DNA of 64,000 nt from NCBI GenBank assembly GCA_937981555.1, contig CALJOK010000020.1:62001-126000 (forward strand). Direction: 5' to 3'. A model generated the notes under the pieces. The model saw nothing but the letters and a program-made list of their open reading frames with translations, did no database searches and was not told the DNA's origin. Made by a program: the position numbers and the translations under genes. The DNA comes from an uncultured Saprospiraceae bacterium. Its GTDB lineage: Bacteria; Bacteroidota; Bacteroidia; Chitinophagales; Saprospiraceae. This document shows positions 27,976-37,234 of this stretch, one piece after another (position 1 is the first letter of the stretch; each line of letters starts with the position of its first letter).

Positions 27976-28992
27976 CTATTTTTCTTTTTTCTCTAACATA
28001 TCTAACGCCACATCAATAATCATATCTTCCTGACCACCCACCATATTTCTGTTCCCCAACTCCACTAAAATAGATCGAGTATCTAAACCGTATTTTTCCG
28101 CTGCTCTTTCTGAATGTAAAAGAAAACTAGAATAAACTCCTGCATACCCCAATGAAAGTGTTTCGCGATCTACCCGAACAGGTCTTGATTGCAAAGGACG
28201 AATCATATCATCAGCAATATCCATCAATTGATATAAATCACAATTAGGCTCTTTTCCCATTTTTTTAATTACGGCAATTAATACTTCCAAAGGAGCATTT
28301 CCTGCACCTGCACCCATACCCGCGAGCGAAGCATCTAACCGGTTTGCACCATGCTGCATCGCTACAACTGTATTCGCCACACCCAACGAAAGATTGTGAT
28401 GGCAATGAATTCCAACTTCTGTTTCTGGCTTTAAAACATCTCGATAAGCTTTGACTCTTTCGATCACTCCATCCATCAAAAGTGCTCCCGCTGAGTCTGT
28501 AATGTAAACACAATCAGCTCCGTAGTCTTCCATCAATTTAGCTTGTTCCGCTAATTTTTTTGGTTCGTTCATGTGAGCCATCATTAAAAATCCGCCTACA
28601 TCCATTCCCATTTTTTTAGCAGCTTCGATATGTTGTTGAGAGATATCTGCTTCGGTACAATGCGTGGCAATCCGAACAGATTCGACGCCAAGATCTCTTG
28701 CTCTTTGCAAATCTTCAATGGTAGCAATACCAGGGAGTAGGAGTGTGGTAAGTTTAGCATGCGTCAATTTCTCCGCAATGCCTTCCAGCCATTCCCAATC
28801 TGTATGAGCACCAAATCCATAATTAAAACTTCCACCTTTGAGTCCATCACCGTGTGAAATTTCGATAGCATCGACCTTTGCTTTATCGAGAGCAAGTGTA
28901 ATTTCTTGAACTTGTTCTTTTGTATATTGATGACGGATAGCATGCATTCCATCTCGAAGTGTTACATCTTGAATATATAATTTGTGATCCAT
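27976..28992 (-). CDS. mhpE: 4-hydroxy-2-oxovalerate aldolase
   Basis: 338 residues. It cleaves 4-hydroxy-2-oxopentanoate (or a homologue) to pyruvate and acetaldehyde (or propanal) in the last step of the meta-cleavage pathway. DRE-TIM motifs are visible: [16 protein letters not shown], the Mn2+-binding [29 protein letters not shown] and [17 protein letters not shown]-terminal dimerisation domain for channelling to the dehydrogenase is present ([15 protein letters not shown]). It lies 24 bases downstream of the acetaldehyde dehydrogenase gene, its physical partner in known complexes. Confidence 0.96.
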   Translation of the reverse strand: MDHKLYIQDVTLRDGMHAIRHQYTKEQVQEITLALDKAKVDAIEISHGDGLKGGSFNYGFGAHTDWEWLEGIAEKLTHAKLTTLLLPGIATIEDLQRARDLGVESVRIATHCTEADISQQHIEAAKKMGMDVGGFLMMAHMNEPKKLAEQAKLMEDYGADCVYITDSAGALLMDGVIERVKAYRDVLKPETEVGIHCHHNLSLGVANTVVAMQHGANRLDASLAGMGAGAGNAPLEVLIAVIKKMGKEPNCDLYQLMDIADDMIRPLQSRPVRVDRETLSLGYAGVYSSFLLHSERAAEKYGLDTRSILVELGNRNMVGGQEDMIIDVALDMLEKKEK

Positions 28993-29016
28993 TATTTCTT
29001 TTGTAAAGTCAAAAAA

Positions 29017-29952
29017 TTAAGAATTTGCGAAAGCTAATTTTGAAAGTTTTTCACCTGTGGCAAGTGCGGCACTTGTCATGATATCTAAATTCCCAGCATA
29101 CTCAGGCAAGTAATGTCCTGCTCCGACGACTTGCAAAAGTACCGTAGTTTTTAATCCATGGCGAAGTCCAAGACCTTCTATGAAAACAGGTTTGTCTTCA
29201 GGGATTTCTTCAAACTGAACTGCTTGATGAAGGGAATAACCAGGCACATATTTTTTTACTTCATCAACCATTTCATGAATGCTTGCTCGAATTAATTCAG
29301 GGTCTACATTTTCACTCAAAGTAAAAACAGTATCACGCATCACCATTGGAGGCTCCGCAGGATTTAAAACAATGATTGCTTTCCCCTTATCAGCACCACC
29401 CACTTTTTCAATCGCTTGAGAAGTGGTTACAGTAAATTCATCTATGTTTGCTCTAGTTCCAGGCCCAGCAGATTTGGAAGCTATGGAAGCGACGATTTCG
29501 CCATAATGCACCTTTGCAATTTTGGAAACGGCTGCGACTATAGGAATAGTTGCTTGACCACCACAGGTAACCATGTTGACATTTTTGACATTGATGTTAT
29601 CTTCAAAGTTGACTGGAGGAACTAAAAATGGACCTATCGCAGCAGGAGTCAAATCGATGATTCTCTTGTCTTCATATTTTTCGATAATTGAATTGTTGAA
29701 GATATGAGCCTTTGCGGAAGTTGCATCAAAAACTAATTTAATGTCATTCCATTCTGGCATTTCGATCAATCCTGAAATTCCAGTTGCGCAAGTTGCGACA
29801 CCCATTCTTTTTGCTCTGGCCAATCCATCTGATGCTGGATCAATTCCGACCATGACTGACATTTCTAAAATATCGGAAGTCCTTAAAATTTTAATCATCA
29901 AATCAGTTCCGATATTTCCAGAGCCGATAATGGCTACTTTTATTTTTTCCAT
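29017..29952 (-). CDS. mhpF: Acetaldehyde dehydrogenase (acetylating)
   Basis: 311 residues from the ATG at 29952; the family length and the Rossmann start [18 protein letters not shown] support this rather than a start at 30033, which would overlap the hydratase gene. It oxidises acetaldehyde to acetyl-CoA with NAD+ and CoA. Motifs are [32 protein letters not shown] and the catalytic Cys in [13 protein letters not shown], with [14 protein letters not shown] following. It is the second gene of the hydratase-dehydrogenase-aldolase operon, with a 16-base gap to the first. Confidence 0.96.
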   Translation of the reverse strand: MEKIKVAIIGSGNIGTDLMIKILRTSDILEMSVMVGIDPASDGLARAKRMGVATCATGISGLIEMPEWNDIKLVFDATSAKAHIFNNSIIEKYEDKRIIDLTPAAIGPFLVPPVNFEDNINVKNVNMVTCGGQATIPIVAAVSKIAKVHYGEIVASIASKSAGPGTRANIDEFTVTTSQAIEKVGGADKGKAIIVLNPAEPPMVMRDTVFTLSENVDPELIRASIHEMVDEVKKYVPGYSLHQAVQFEEIPEDKPVFIEGLGLRHGLKTTVLLQVVGAGHYLPEYAGNLDIMTSAALATGEKLSKLAFANS

Positions 29953-29968
29953 AAAACTTATTTTATTT

Positions 29969-30760
29969 TTATTCTTTACCAAAAGAAACTGAAACAGAAC
30001 CAAGTCCTTCAATCTCTGTTTCAAAGTGATCACCTTGTTCGCCAGTCACCATTGGGCCAAGAGCACCAGTTAAAATTACATCACCAGCTCGAAGAGGCGT
30101 TCCATTTTTTATCATCGTTTTAGCTAACCAAATGGTAGCATTTAAAGGTGAGCCTAAACAACTCGCTCCTGAACCTTCAGATGCAATTGTCCCATTTTTG
30201 GTCATCTTCATTTTGCATTTGATCATATCAAAATTTGATAGTTTGGTAGGTCGATGACCAAGAACATAATGACTAGCTGATGCATTATCTGCAATGGTAT
30301 CAGTAATCTTTATATTCCAATTTTCGACTCGACTTCCTACTATTTCAATGCAAGGTAAAGCATAGTCAATAGCCGAGATTAACTCATGAGAAGTGATCGT
30401 AGAATTAGTAATATCTTTTCCCAAAACAAAAGCAATCTCAGCTTCTGCTTTTGGTTGGTGCAATTCATGCCAAGGAATTTCATTTCCATTGAGCACTTCC
30501 ATCGTATCAAGCAAAGCACCAAAATCTGGTTGGTCAACACCCAATTGTTTTTGAATGACTTTGTTAGTCAACCCAATTTTTCTACCTACGATTCGAGCAC
30601 CTTTGGCTACTTGAAGATTAATATTTTGAGTTTGAATTTGGTAGGCAGCAGCTAAATCTTCCACACCGATTATATCTCTGATGGGAGAAATAAATTCACC
30701 AGTTAGGCTAGCGATTCGAAGTTGTTCAGCAATTGATTCGAGAGTGGATGTATTTACCAT
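29969..30760 (-). CDS. 2-oxopent-4-enoate hydratase / 2-oxo-3-hexenedioate decarboxylase family
   Basis: 263 residues of the fumarylacetoacetase-fold hydratase/decarboxylase family. It shows [35 protein letters not shown] (metal-binding Glu pair), the [12 protein letters not shown] strand, and [20 protein letters not shown] with [11 protein letters not shown] near the end. The hydratase (MhpD/DmpE, making 4-hydroxy-2-oxovalerate) and decarboxylase (DmpH) are close paralogues. Being first in an operon with the dehydrogenase and aldolase favours the hydratase. No ring-cleavage dioxygenase or hydrolase is in the window, so the upstream pathway is encoded elsewhere. TAAATTTG in the leader fits a -7 element, but a -33 partner is not clear. 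Confidence 0.92.
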   Translation of the reverse strand: MVNTSTLESIAEQLRIASLTGEFISPIRDIIGVEDLAAAYQIQTQNINLQVAKGARIVGRKIGLTNKVIQKQLGVDQPDFGALLDTMEVLNGNEIPWHELHQPKAEAEIAFVLGKDITNSTITSHELISAIDYALPCIEIVGSRVENWNIKITDTIADNASASHYVLGHRPTKLSNFDMIKCKMKMTKNGTIASEGSGASCLGSPLNATIWLAKTMIKNGTPLRAGDVILTGALGPMVTGEQGDHFETEIEGLGSVSVSFGKE

Positions 30761-30841
30761 TTATGGAATTTTCGTTTTAATTTAATTTCCACAAATTTAA
30801 AAAAATGAAGGTAAAACTTTGCTTTAATTTGGAGTTAATAA

Positions 30842-30874
30842 AAACCCGAATTTGAAATGCTCAAATTCAGGTTT
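30842..30874 (-). terminator. Terminator after Tat-exported DinB gene
   Basis: AAACCCGAATTTGA pairs with TCAAATTCAGGTTT (one wobble) across AATGC. On the minus strand the stem is followed by TTTTATT. Confidence 0.7.
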
Positions 30875-30880
30875 AATAAT

Positions 30881-31543
30881 TTAGGATGGAATTCTACTTT
30901 TAATAAATTTAATTTGACCATTGTGATTAGATTCATGTTCGACTACATGAAACCATTTACAATAATTATTGGTGGGCTCGTTCCACATCCAATTTGGGTC
31001 AATTTTTAATAGCCATTCATCATCAAAATCAGCTAACTTCTTGAGAGAATGTTCTCGCACTCTATTTAATTTTTCTAGATAAAAATCTAAACTATTTCCT
31101 TTGATCATTGCTCGACCTTTATTGCCCAGACTCATTGCAACATTAAATTCCTCCTTATCCTCTTTCTCCCAATTTCCCCATCTTTTACCTTCAAAAGTAT
31201 TGATTTGGTAAAACCGTTCCGTTGCAGCTAAATGCCAAAGCATTGCTCCAATTGAATTCGAATTTTCATCATGTAAATAATCTAAATCTTTAATTGACAT
31301 CCCTTGAACTGGGCCAAGGATGGTTCCTCTCATCCAATTCATCATGGAAACCAGCGTTCCAATTTGTGGAGTATAGCCATCTTTTGGGCCAATATAATTG
31401 ACACTTTCATTTTGGGAAATAGTAGGAATGTGCCTGGCATTACTCGTCTGTGATAAAGATAAAAGTGAACCAGTTGCCAAAGTTAAGGTGGCTGATTTTT
31501 TAATAAATTTTCTTCGGGATGTTGGATTGATTTTCTTTTGCAT
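30881..31543 (-). CDS. DinB-like four-helix protein with Tat signal
   Basis: 220 residues. The N-terminus has a twin-arginine motif (TSRRKFIKKSATLTLATG), predicting export in folded form. The mature part is a DinB/DUF664-like four-helix bundle with the usual metal-ligand histidines: LWHLAATERFY and VVEHESNHNGQI. The same family includes thiol-dependent transferases and many metal-binding proteins of unknown role. It is a clear paralogue of the product at 34925-35497 (shared PQIGT, DLDYLHDENSN, HLAATE and TFEG blocks). Tat export would allow metal loading in the cytoplasm. Function unknown. Confidence 0.85.
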   Translation of the reverse strand: MQKKINPTSRRKFIKKSATLTLATGSLLSLSQTSNARHIPTISQNESVNYIGPKDGYTPQIGTLVSMMNWMRGTILGPVQGMSIKDLDYLHDENSNSIGAMLWHLAATERFYQINTFEGKRWGNWEKEDKEEFNVAMSLGNKGRAMIKGNSLDFYLEKLNRVREHSLKKLADFDDEWLLKIDPNWMWNEPTNNYCKWFHVVEHESNHNGQIKFIKSRIPS

Positions 31544-31587
31544 AATTTTATATTAAAAGTTTTTTAAAAAAAGTTTTTAAATTTAGT

Positions 31588-31616
31588 CAAAAATAGAGGA
31601 AAGGTTATACTTCAAA
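31588..31616 (-). promoter_or_regulatory. Possible Bacteroidota promoter for the Tat-DinB gene
   Basis: On the minus strand TTTG (31616 to 31613) lies 17 bases upstream of TATTTTTG (31595 to 31588), a match to TAnnTTTG. The spacing is at the short end. It lies about 45 bases before the ATG. Confidence 0.4.
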
Positions 31617-31669
31617 ATTGAGTTTAACAACTTCTATTCTTATATTCATTTTTTGTAACTATTAAGCAT

Positions 31670-31758
31670 GGAGTATGTACAGGCGAATTCATTCGCCCAT
31701 AACTATTAGTTTAAACTTTAGGATTTATTAGGCGAATGAATTCGCCCGTACATGCTCC
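31670..31758. repeat. Long inverted repeat with palindromic arms
   Basis: Two 28-base arms (31670-31697 and 31731-31758) pair with only two G-T-type differences, around a 33-base spacer. Each arm holds an inner palindrome of the form GGCGAAT-TC-ATTCGCC. The outer ends read GGAGTATGTAC and GTACATGCTCC. It lies between two divergent DinB genes. The shape is that of a dispersed palindromic element or a miniature mobile element; no transposase or clear target duplication is seen. Confidence 0.75.
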
Positions 31759-31799
31759 CTTGCAGAATAGCTACCATTTTTTTTTTAATAAAGTAAAAT

Positions 31800-32279
31800 A
31801 TGAGTTTATCAAAACAAATCGCCAAGCACGTTAGAGATATTTATTTTGGTAAAAATTGGACCAACTCAAATATTAAAGAAAAGTTAGAAGATGTCGATTG
31901 GCAGCAAGCGACTACTCAAGTTAATTCATACAATACGATTGCAATGTTGGTTTTTCATACCAATTATTATTTAGCAGGAATTATGAATGTATTAAAAGGT
32001 GGGCCACTTGAAATTCGAGATAAATTTAGTTATGAATTGCCGCCCATTGAGTCCGCAGAGGATTGGCAAAATTTAAAAAATAAAGCTTTTGATGAAGCTG
32101 AGGAATACGCCAAATTAATTGAGGAAATGCCAGATGAGAAATTTTGGAAAAATTTTGTCAAAGAAGGTTATGGAAATTATTACCGAAATATTCATGGCTC
32201 GATTGAACATTTATATTATCACTTTGGACAAATTGTTTTGATCAAAAAATCTATTTTGGAAGCAGAAGAATTTGTGTGA
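31800..32279 (+). CDS. DinB-family protein, cytoplasmic
   Basis: 159 residues with no signal peptide. The helical pattern and histidines (MLVFHTNYYLAGIMN, HGSIEHLYYHFGQIVLIKK) fit the DinB superfamily; FHTNYY and EHLYYHFGQ provide the usual three metal-binding His. It is more distant from the two exported DinB proteins nearby than they are from each other. Its role is unknown; relatives are putative metal-dependent hydrolases or thiol transferases. Confidence 0.85.
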   Translation: MSLSKQIAKHVRDIYFGKNWTNSNIKEKLEDVDWQQATTQVNSYNTIAMLVFHTNYYLAGIMNVLKGGPLEIRDKFSYELPPIESAEDWQNLKNKAFDEAEEYAKLIEEMPDEKFWKNFVKEGYGNYYRNIHGSIEHLYYHFGQIVLIKKSILEAEEFV

Positions 32280-32385
32280 ATATACATAAAGAGTTGTTGT
32301 CGCTCAAATCGCTAACACCCTACGCTAATACCTCTACTTGAATTTTTATCTACAAACTTCTTCCAAAGCCATTTCTTAAAAGAAT

Positions 32386-33684
32386 TTATATTTTAAAAAA
32401 TGGTTTTTTCACCTCTTTAAGCAATCGTTCTGTACCCATCTTTCGCTTAGCCTTTTGATACATTCTATTGTCATTATCAGAACCTACAATTAGGTCGGCT
32501 GCCATCAAACCATAGGCTAAACATCCTTTTGCACCAATGCCAGACATACCGCCGACAAAAACAATGTTGTTAATAATTTGATTGTCCTTAGTAACTAGAT
32601 TCGTTACGTAAGGAATCTCTGTTTTGGAAACGGAATAAACGCAAGTGTTGATTTCCACTAATTTGATATCTCGTTTTCGAATTGGGATTTCCAGCATCTC
32701 CATATATTTTTTAAAATGCTTTCGATTCCATTTTTTAGTTTTTTTCCTTGGACGTTCTTGCCAAACAGAATCAAGATTGGGAACATTGCCACGAAGATAA
32801 TGTCCACCAACTTTAAAAATGGGAGAACCTTTTTTGTCCATTTTCTCAATCATGGAAAAATACATTTTTCCATTTTGATCAAAAATTGGATGAGCTTTCT
32901 TCAAAACTTTTTTGTCCCTCGAAGTTAATTTTTCGAAAACCTTTTCTTTGATTTGGAAATAAGAAAGTAATATTTTTTTAGGCATAACGAGTCGCTTAAA
33001 ATAGGGAGCCATTTTTTTGACTAAGGGCATCGAATATGCACCAGCAGCAACTATGATATTTTTAGATTGGAGGATAAAGGTTTTACCCGAATTAGTATTT
33101 TTTATTTTGAGTTCGTAATGATTGTCTTTTTTAGTAATTCGAATTACACGACAATTGTATTTTATTTTATTGTTGTGTTTTAAAATTCCTAACTGCATTT
33201 TAGCAATTAGTTTTTTTGGATTTAAAGTACCGGAATATTTTTTTGACTCTCGAATTAAAAGATGTGAGTCAGGAATTGTGATTCCAAATTTTCGAAAAGC
33301 AGCATCTCCTGAAGCTTTTTTGTAATACTTTTTTTTGCTTTTGAATTTTAGCTTTTTATATTTTTGTGGATGGTTTTTATTGTAAATATAATTGACAGGC
33401 GACTTGGAATAAATGTCACTCATCTTATGTTTTTTAGTTTGATCTAAACCATTTAGATATTCTAAAAGCTTGCGAGTTTCATTTACCGTTGTTTCTTGGA
33501 CAAAGGAAAAAATATCATTTTTCGTTCCAAGGTTTCTAGTGATTCTTGATTCTCCAAAACTAGAGCCTGTTTGATATTTTGAATCTTGTTGTTCGAGTAA
33601 CAATACTTTTTTTCCGTATTGAGAAAGTTGCCAAGCTGTTGAACTGCCCATTAGCCCACCACCAATTACAATTATATTTTCCAT
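32386..33684 (-). CDS. FAD-dependent oxidoreductase, DAO/sarcosine oxidase-like
   Basis: 432 residues. The dinucleotide-binding N-terminus is ENIIVIGGGLMGSSTAWQLS with the ribose-binding Glu in VLLLEQQD. It is followed by GESRITRNLG, close to the flavin-site signature of monomeric sarcosine oxidase/SolA relatives. IIVAAGAYSMPLVKKM is the second FAD contact. The end FVGGMSGIGAKGCLAYGLMA closes the FAD domain. The substrate is probably a secondary or N-methyl amine, but this is not established. The middle is unusually Lys-rich (FKSKKKYYKKAS). It lies downstream of the SDR gene, separated by a terminator, so it is probably transcribed separately. Confidence 0.88.
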   Translation of the reverse strand: MENIIVIGGGLMGSSTAWQLSQYGKKVLLLEQQDSKYQTGSSFGESRITRNLGTKNDIFSFVQETTVNETRKLLEYLNGLDQTKKHKMSDIYSKSPVNYIYNKNHPQKYKKLKFKSKKKYYKKASGDAAFRKFGITIPDSHLLIRESKKYSGTLNPKKLIAKMQLGILKHNNKIKYNCRVIRITKKDNHYELKIKNTNSGKTFILQSKNIIVAAGAYSMPLVKKMAPYFKRLVMPKKILLSYFQIKEKVFEKLTSRDKKVLKKAHPIFDQNGKMYFSMIEKMDKKGSPIFKVGGHYLRGNVPNLDSVWQERPRKKTKKWNRKHFKKYMEMLEIPIRKRDIKLVEINTCVYSVSKTEIPYVTNLVTKDNQIINNIVFVGGMSGIGAKGCLAYGLMAADLIVGSDNDNRMYQKAKRKMGTERLLKEVKKPFFKI

Positions 33685-33708
33685 TTATGTTTAATTCAAA
33701 AAGAATGA

Positions 33709-33745
33709 AAAAACGAATTGCAATTTTCCCTTGCAATTCGTTTTT
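33709..33745 (-). terminator. Terminator after SDR gene
   Basis: AAAAACGAATTGCAA (33709-33723) pairs perfectly with TTGCAATTCGTTTTT (33731-33745) across a 7-base loop. Read on the minus strand it ends in a T-tract. Confidence 0.85.
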
Positions 33746-33757
33746 AAGAAATAAATA

Positions 33758-34360
33758 TTAAGAATAAATTCTAATCACTTGACCAGTTCCTCTTCCTTGC
33801 ACGCTTCGCACATAGCCCATCATCATTTTGTCCATGGCGATTGGCGGATGGCCTGGGAAGTAACTTTCGTACTTTGCATAAGCATCTTGTACTACACCTG
33901 AAGACACGACATTTACTCTAATTCCTTTTTTCAATTCTAGAGCAACTGCTTGTACAAAACTGTGAATTGCACCATTGACCATAGCAGCACTTGCAGTTTG
34001 GTAAACAGGATCGTCTGCCAAGACTCCAGTTGTCAAAGTAATAGAACCATTTCGCTTTAGATATTTTCTACCAATGCGAACAAGGTTAACTTGCCCCATC
34101 AATTTACTCCTCAATCCAATGTGAAAATCTTTTTCAGAAAGTTGATCGAAGGGCGCCCATTTAGCTTCTCCTGCGGCGCAAATAATGGCATCAACTTTTC
34201 CTGTTTTTTTGAAAAGTTTTTTGATAGATTTTGAATCAGCAATATCTACTTTATATTTTTTTGAAGTTCTTCCTGCGATGAGAACTTCATTGCCTTTTAG
34301 AAAATGTTCCACTATTCTTTTTCCAATAGTTCCCGTTCCTCCAACAACTAATATTTTCAT
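33758..34360 (-). CDS. Short-chain dehydrogenase/reductase family protein with degenerate active site
   Basis: 200 residues. The nucleotide-binding glycine motif is KILVVGGTGTIGKRIVEHF, followed by the short loop VDAIICAAGEAKW. The usual SDR Tyr-x-x-x-Lys pair is not intact: the corresponding region reads VYQTASAAMVNGAIHSFVQA, with Ser or Ala where Lys is expected. This matches a short SDR subfamily seen in many bacteria, but the reaction is unknown. RVNVVSSGVVQDAYAKY follows as in typical SDRs. It lies 67 bases downstream of the ArsR gene on the same strand and is likely co-transcribed with it. Confidence 0.88.
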   Translation of the reverse strand: MKILVVGGTGTIGKRIVEHFLKGNEVLIAGRTSKKYKVDIADSKSIKKLFKKTGKVDAIICAAGEAKWAPFDQLSEKDFHIGLRSKLMGQVNLVRIGRKYLKRNGSITLTTGVLADDPVYQTASAAMVNGAIHSFVQAVALELKKGIRVNVVSSGVVQDAYAKYESYFPGHPPIAMDKMMMGYVRSVQGRGTGQVIRIYS

Positions 34361-34427
34361 TTTGAAATTATTTATATGGTTTTAAAATATGATTTTTGTT
34401 ACGATTTATTGATTGAAATGTTTTTGA

Positions 34428-34730
34428 TTATAAATGACTCTTGAGGTGAGCAATATACTTTTTGATTAACTTTTCATCTCTTTTATAATAAGTCCATTTT
34501 CCATGTCGAGTCAGAATTACCAATCCAGCTTTTTGCATCATGGATAAATATTGGGAAATGGTTGATTGGGATAATCCCGATTTTTCGCCAATGTATTGTA
34601 CACAAACGCCATCTCTAAAATGTTTTAATTCTTGATGTGGCGGGAAATGCTTTTCAGGTTCTTTAAGCCAAAAGAGAATGTTCATCCTGGTTTCATTGGA
34701 TAAAACTTTATTTATTTCGATTACATTCAT
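34428..34730 (-). CDS. ArsR-family winged-helix transcriptional regulator
   Basis: 100 residues, the typical single-domain size. The wHTH shows NKVLSNETRMNILFWL, CVQYIGEKSGLSQSTISQYL (recognition helix SQSTISQYL), MMQKAGLVILTRHGKW and TYYKRDEKLIKKY. No metal-binding CVC motif is present, so it is probably not an As/Cd sensor; a redox or small-molecule signal is as likely. It probably regulates itself and the adjacent SDR gene, and perhaps the divergent exported DinB gene at 34925. A near-consensus promoter ends 4 bases before its ATG. Confidence 0.93.
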   Translation of the reverse strand: MNVIEINKVLSNETRMNILFWLKEPEKHFPPHQELKHFRDGVCVQYIGEKSGLSQSTISQYLSMMQKAGLVILTRHGKWTYYKRDEKLIKKYIAHLKSHL

Positions 34731-34734
34731 GCGG

Positions 34735-34765
34735 CGAATATATCTACATTTCGGTAATTATCAAA
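34735..34765 (-). promoter_or_regulatory. Promoter of the ArsR-SDR genes
   Basis: On the minus strand TTTG (34765 to 34762) is followed 19 bases later by TATATTCG (34742 to 34735), one mismatch from TAnnTTTG. The ATG is at 34730, so transcription would start at or within the start codon. Confidence 0.6.
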
Positions 34766-34924
34766 ATGTTATTGTTGGTTAATCTAGAATCATCCTTAAT
34801 GTTTAATTTAGTTTTTGCCAGAAATTTACATAAATTAGTATTATTCAATCTCTGATTTTAAAACACCATTTCAAATGATTATTTTCTATCCTAAATTTTC
34901 ATTTACAAAAAAAAACTATGGATT

Positions 34925-35497
34925 ATGAATATTAAAATTGCACTCGGATTTTTTATCCTTTTTACTTTTTCTCTAAATTTTAGTTCAACAGCACAAAGCA
35001 TCATAAAACCCAAAAAAGGATTTTCACCTCAAATAGGAACCACCATTTCAATGATGGAAGATTTGAAAAAAAGAGTAACCAATAGTGTTAGAAGATTAAG
35101 TCCTGAGGATTTAGATTTTTTATTGGATGAAAATGCTAATAGGGTTGGAGCCTTGATTTTACATTTGGCCGCGACTGAAAAATATTATCAAGTCTATACT
35201 TTTGAAGGTCGAGGATTTAATAAAGAGGAAAAAGCAAAATGGGAAATGGCTCTTAATCTAGGTGATCTTGCTAGAGAAAAAATTGTCGATCATCGAATAG
35301 ATTATTACTTGGATATTTGGGATGAAGTGAGAAAAGAGACTTTGAGATTATTGAAAACTAAAGATGACAAATGGTTTAAATCTAAAGTGAAAGATAAGAA
35401 AGCAAATATGAATAACCATTGGGCTTGGTATCATGTGATGGAACATCAAGCGAATCATATGGGACAAATTAGAATGATTATTAAGCGGATTGATTAG
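34925..35497 (+). CDS. DinB-like protein with Sec signal peptide
   Basis: 190 residues. A Sec signal peptide (1-24, ending SSTAQ) precedes a DinB-like bundle with LHLAATEKYYQ and WYHVMEHQANHMGQI, keeping the metal-binding histidines. It is a paralogue of the Tat-exported protein at 30881-31543, with the same order of motifs but a different export route. It is divergent from the ArsR regulator gene with 194 bases between, suggesting ArsR control. Its function outside the cytoplasm is unknown. Confidence 0.85.
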   Translation: MNIKIALGFFILFTFSLNFSSTAQSIIKPKKGFSPQIGTTISMMEDLKKRVTNSVRRLSPEDLDFLLDENANRVGALILHLAATEKYYQVYTFEGRGFNKEEKAKWEMALNLGDLAREKIVDHRIDYYLDIWDEVRKETLRLLKTKDDKWFKSKVKDKKANMNNHWAWYHVMEHQANHMGQIRMIIKRID

Positions 35498-35586
35498 ACG
35501 TTGAATGTTTGTTCATACAATTTTATTTAGAATAAATTATATTCGTTTTGGTGTTTTCTAAAAATTTTGAATTTGATATTCAAATT

Positions 35587-35625
35587 AAAAGAGCTTCTAG
35601 ATATTCATAATCTAGAAGCTCTTTT
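35587..35625. terminator. Strong bidirectional terminator
   Basis: AAAAGAGCTTCTAGAT (35587-35602) pairs perfectly with ATCTAGAAGCTCTTTT (35610-35625) across a 7-base loop, with A and T tracts on both sides. It ends the DinB gene (+) and the propionate-metabolism operon (-). Confidence 0.9.
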
Positions 35626-35644
35626 TTGTAAATTTTAAATAAAG

Positions 35645-37186
35645 TTACAAAGGAATATTCCCATGTTTTTTCTTAGGTAATGTCACCGATTTATTTTCTA
35701 AACTAGCAAATGCTTTGATCAATTTTCGTCTAGTATTTTTTGGTAAAATAACTTCGTCGATAAATCCTCTTTGGGCTGCTCGATAAGGATTCGCAAATTT
35801 TTCAGCATACTCTTTTTCCTTTGCTGAAAGTTCTGCGTCAGGATCTTCGGCTGCTTTAATTTCTTTTCGGAAAATAATTTCACTCGCCCCTTTGGCACCC
35901 ATGACAGCGATTTCGGCATTTGGATAAGCAAAGTTCATATCTGCTCCAATATGCTTTGAATTCATCACATCGTAAGCACCACCATAGGCTTTTCGAGTAA
36001 TCACAGAGATACGAGGAACCGTTGCTTCACTTAGTGCATAAAGTAATTTTGCTCCATTGGTGATAATTCCATTCCACTCCTGATTGGTACCTGGAAGAAA
36101 ACCTGGAACGTCAACCAAAACTAATAATGGAATATTAAAGCAATCACAAAAGCGAGTAAACCGTGCTGCTTTTTTTGAACTCTCCACATCTAATACTCCT
36201 GCTAAACACATCGGTTGATTGGCAACTATGCCTATACTTCGACCTGCCAATCTTGCAAAACCGACTACGATATTTTCAGCATAGTTCTTGTGGATTTCAA
36301 AGAAGGTTTCTTTGTCAGTAATGCCTTCGATCATATCTCGCATATCGTAAGGTTGGTTGGAACTTTCAGGAATGATATTCTCTAATTCTTCTCGAATCTC
36401 ATCTCCCATCTCGTAAGGCAAGCGGGTAGGAGTGTCCTCACAGTTTTGAGGCATATAGCTTAAGAGTGCTTTTATTTTTTCGATACAATCAATATCATTT
36501 CCTGCTGTTAGATGAGTGACACCTGACTTGGTAGAGTGTGCACTTGCACCTCCTAATTCTTCAGAAGTTACTTCTTCGTTGGTGACAGTTTTTACCACGT
36601 TTGGTCCGGTGACAAACATGTAACTTGTGTTTTCGACCATGATAGTAAAGTCAGTCATGGCTGGAGAGTAAACTGCACCACCCGCACAAGGTCCCATAAT
36701 CGCGGAGATCTGAGGTACAACTCCAGACGCCATCACATTTCGGTAAAAAATATCTGCGTAGCCACCAAGTGATCGAACTCCCTCTTGAATTCTTGCGCCA
36801 CCACTATCGTTGAGACCAATTACTGGCGCACCAACTTTCATTGCAGTATCCATGATTTTACAAATCTTCTCAGCATGAGTTTCAGAAAGTGCTCCTCCAA
36901 AGACAGTAAAATCTTGTGCGAAAACATAAACTAACCGTCCGTTGATTGTTCCGTAGCCAGTCACGACTCCGTCTCCATAAAATTGTTGATCTTCCATTCC
37001 GAAGTCAGTAGTTCTATGAGTGACGAGCATTCCGATTTCTTCAAAGGAACCTTCATCCATTAAAAAATGAATTCGTTCACGAGCGGTTAGTTTTCCTTTT
37101 TTATGTTGTTTGTCAATTCTAACTTGACCGCCACCGAGGTGAGCTTCTGCTATTTTTTGATTTAAAATTTCTACTTTTTTAGACAT
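35645..37186 (-). CDS. pccB: Propionyl-CoA carboxylase beta (carboxyltransferase) subunit
   Basis: 513 residues from the ATG at 37186 (an upstream in-frame ATG adds only MIKSRNI). It transfers carboxyl from carboxybiotin to propionyl-CoA (or another acyl-CoA). Crotonase-like N and C halves show [61 protein letters not shown] and, in the C half, [18 protein letters not shown] with [15 protein letters not shown]. The length and motifs match PccB rather than AccD. Adjacent methylmalonyl-CoA mutase genes support propionyl-CoA. It is the last gene of the block, before a strong terminator. Confidence 0.94.
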   Translation of the reverse strand: MSKKVEILNQKIAEAHLGGGQVRIDKQHKKGKLTARERIHFLMDEGSFEEIGMLVTHRTTDFGMEDQQFYGDGVVTGYGTINGRLVYVFAQDFTVFGGALSETHAEKICKIMDTAMKVGAPVIGLNDSGGARIQEGVRSLGGYADIFYRNVMASGVVPQISAIMGPCAGGAVYSPAMTDFTIMVENTSYMFVTGPNVVKTVTNEEVTSEELGGASAHSTKSGVTHLTAGNDIDCIEKIKALLSYMPQNCEDTPTRLPYEMGDEIREELENIIPESSNQPYDMRDMIEGITDKETFFEIHKNYAENIVVGFARLAGRSIGIVANQPMCLAGVLDVESSKKAARFTRFCDCFNIPLLVLVDVPGFLPGTNQEWNGIITNGAKLLYALSEATVPRISVITRKAYGGAYDVMNSKHIGADMNFAYPNAEIAVMGAKGASEIIFRKEIKAAEDPDAELSAKEKEYAEKFANPYRAAQRGFIDEVILPKNTRRKLIKAFASLENKSVTLPKKKHGNIPL

Positions 37187-37234
37187 TATATTTCTACTTT
37201 TTATCAAATTTGAATTTGCTTTTTTTATTTCTGA

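Noticed and set aside
29953-30033. Longer acetaldehyde dehydrogenase starting at 30033
   Set aside because: It would overlap the hydratase gene by 65 bases and add a hydrophobic lead absent from the family; the Rossmann start follows the ATG at 29952.
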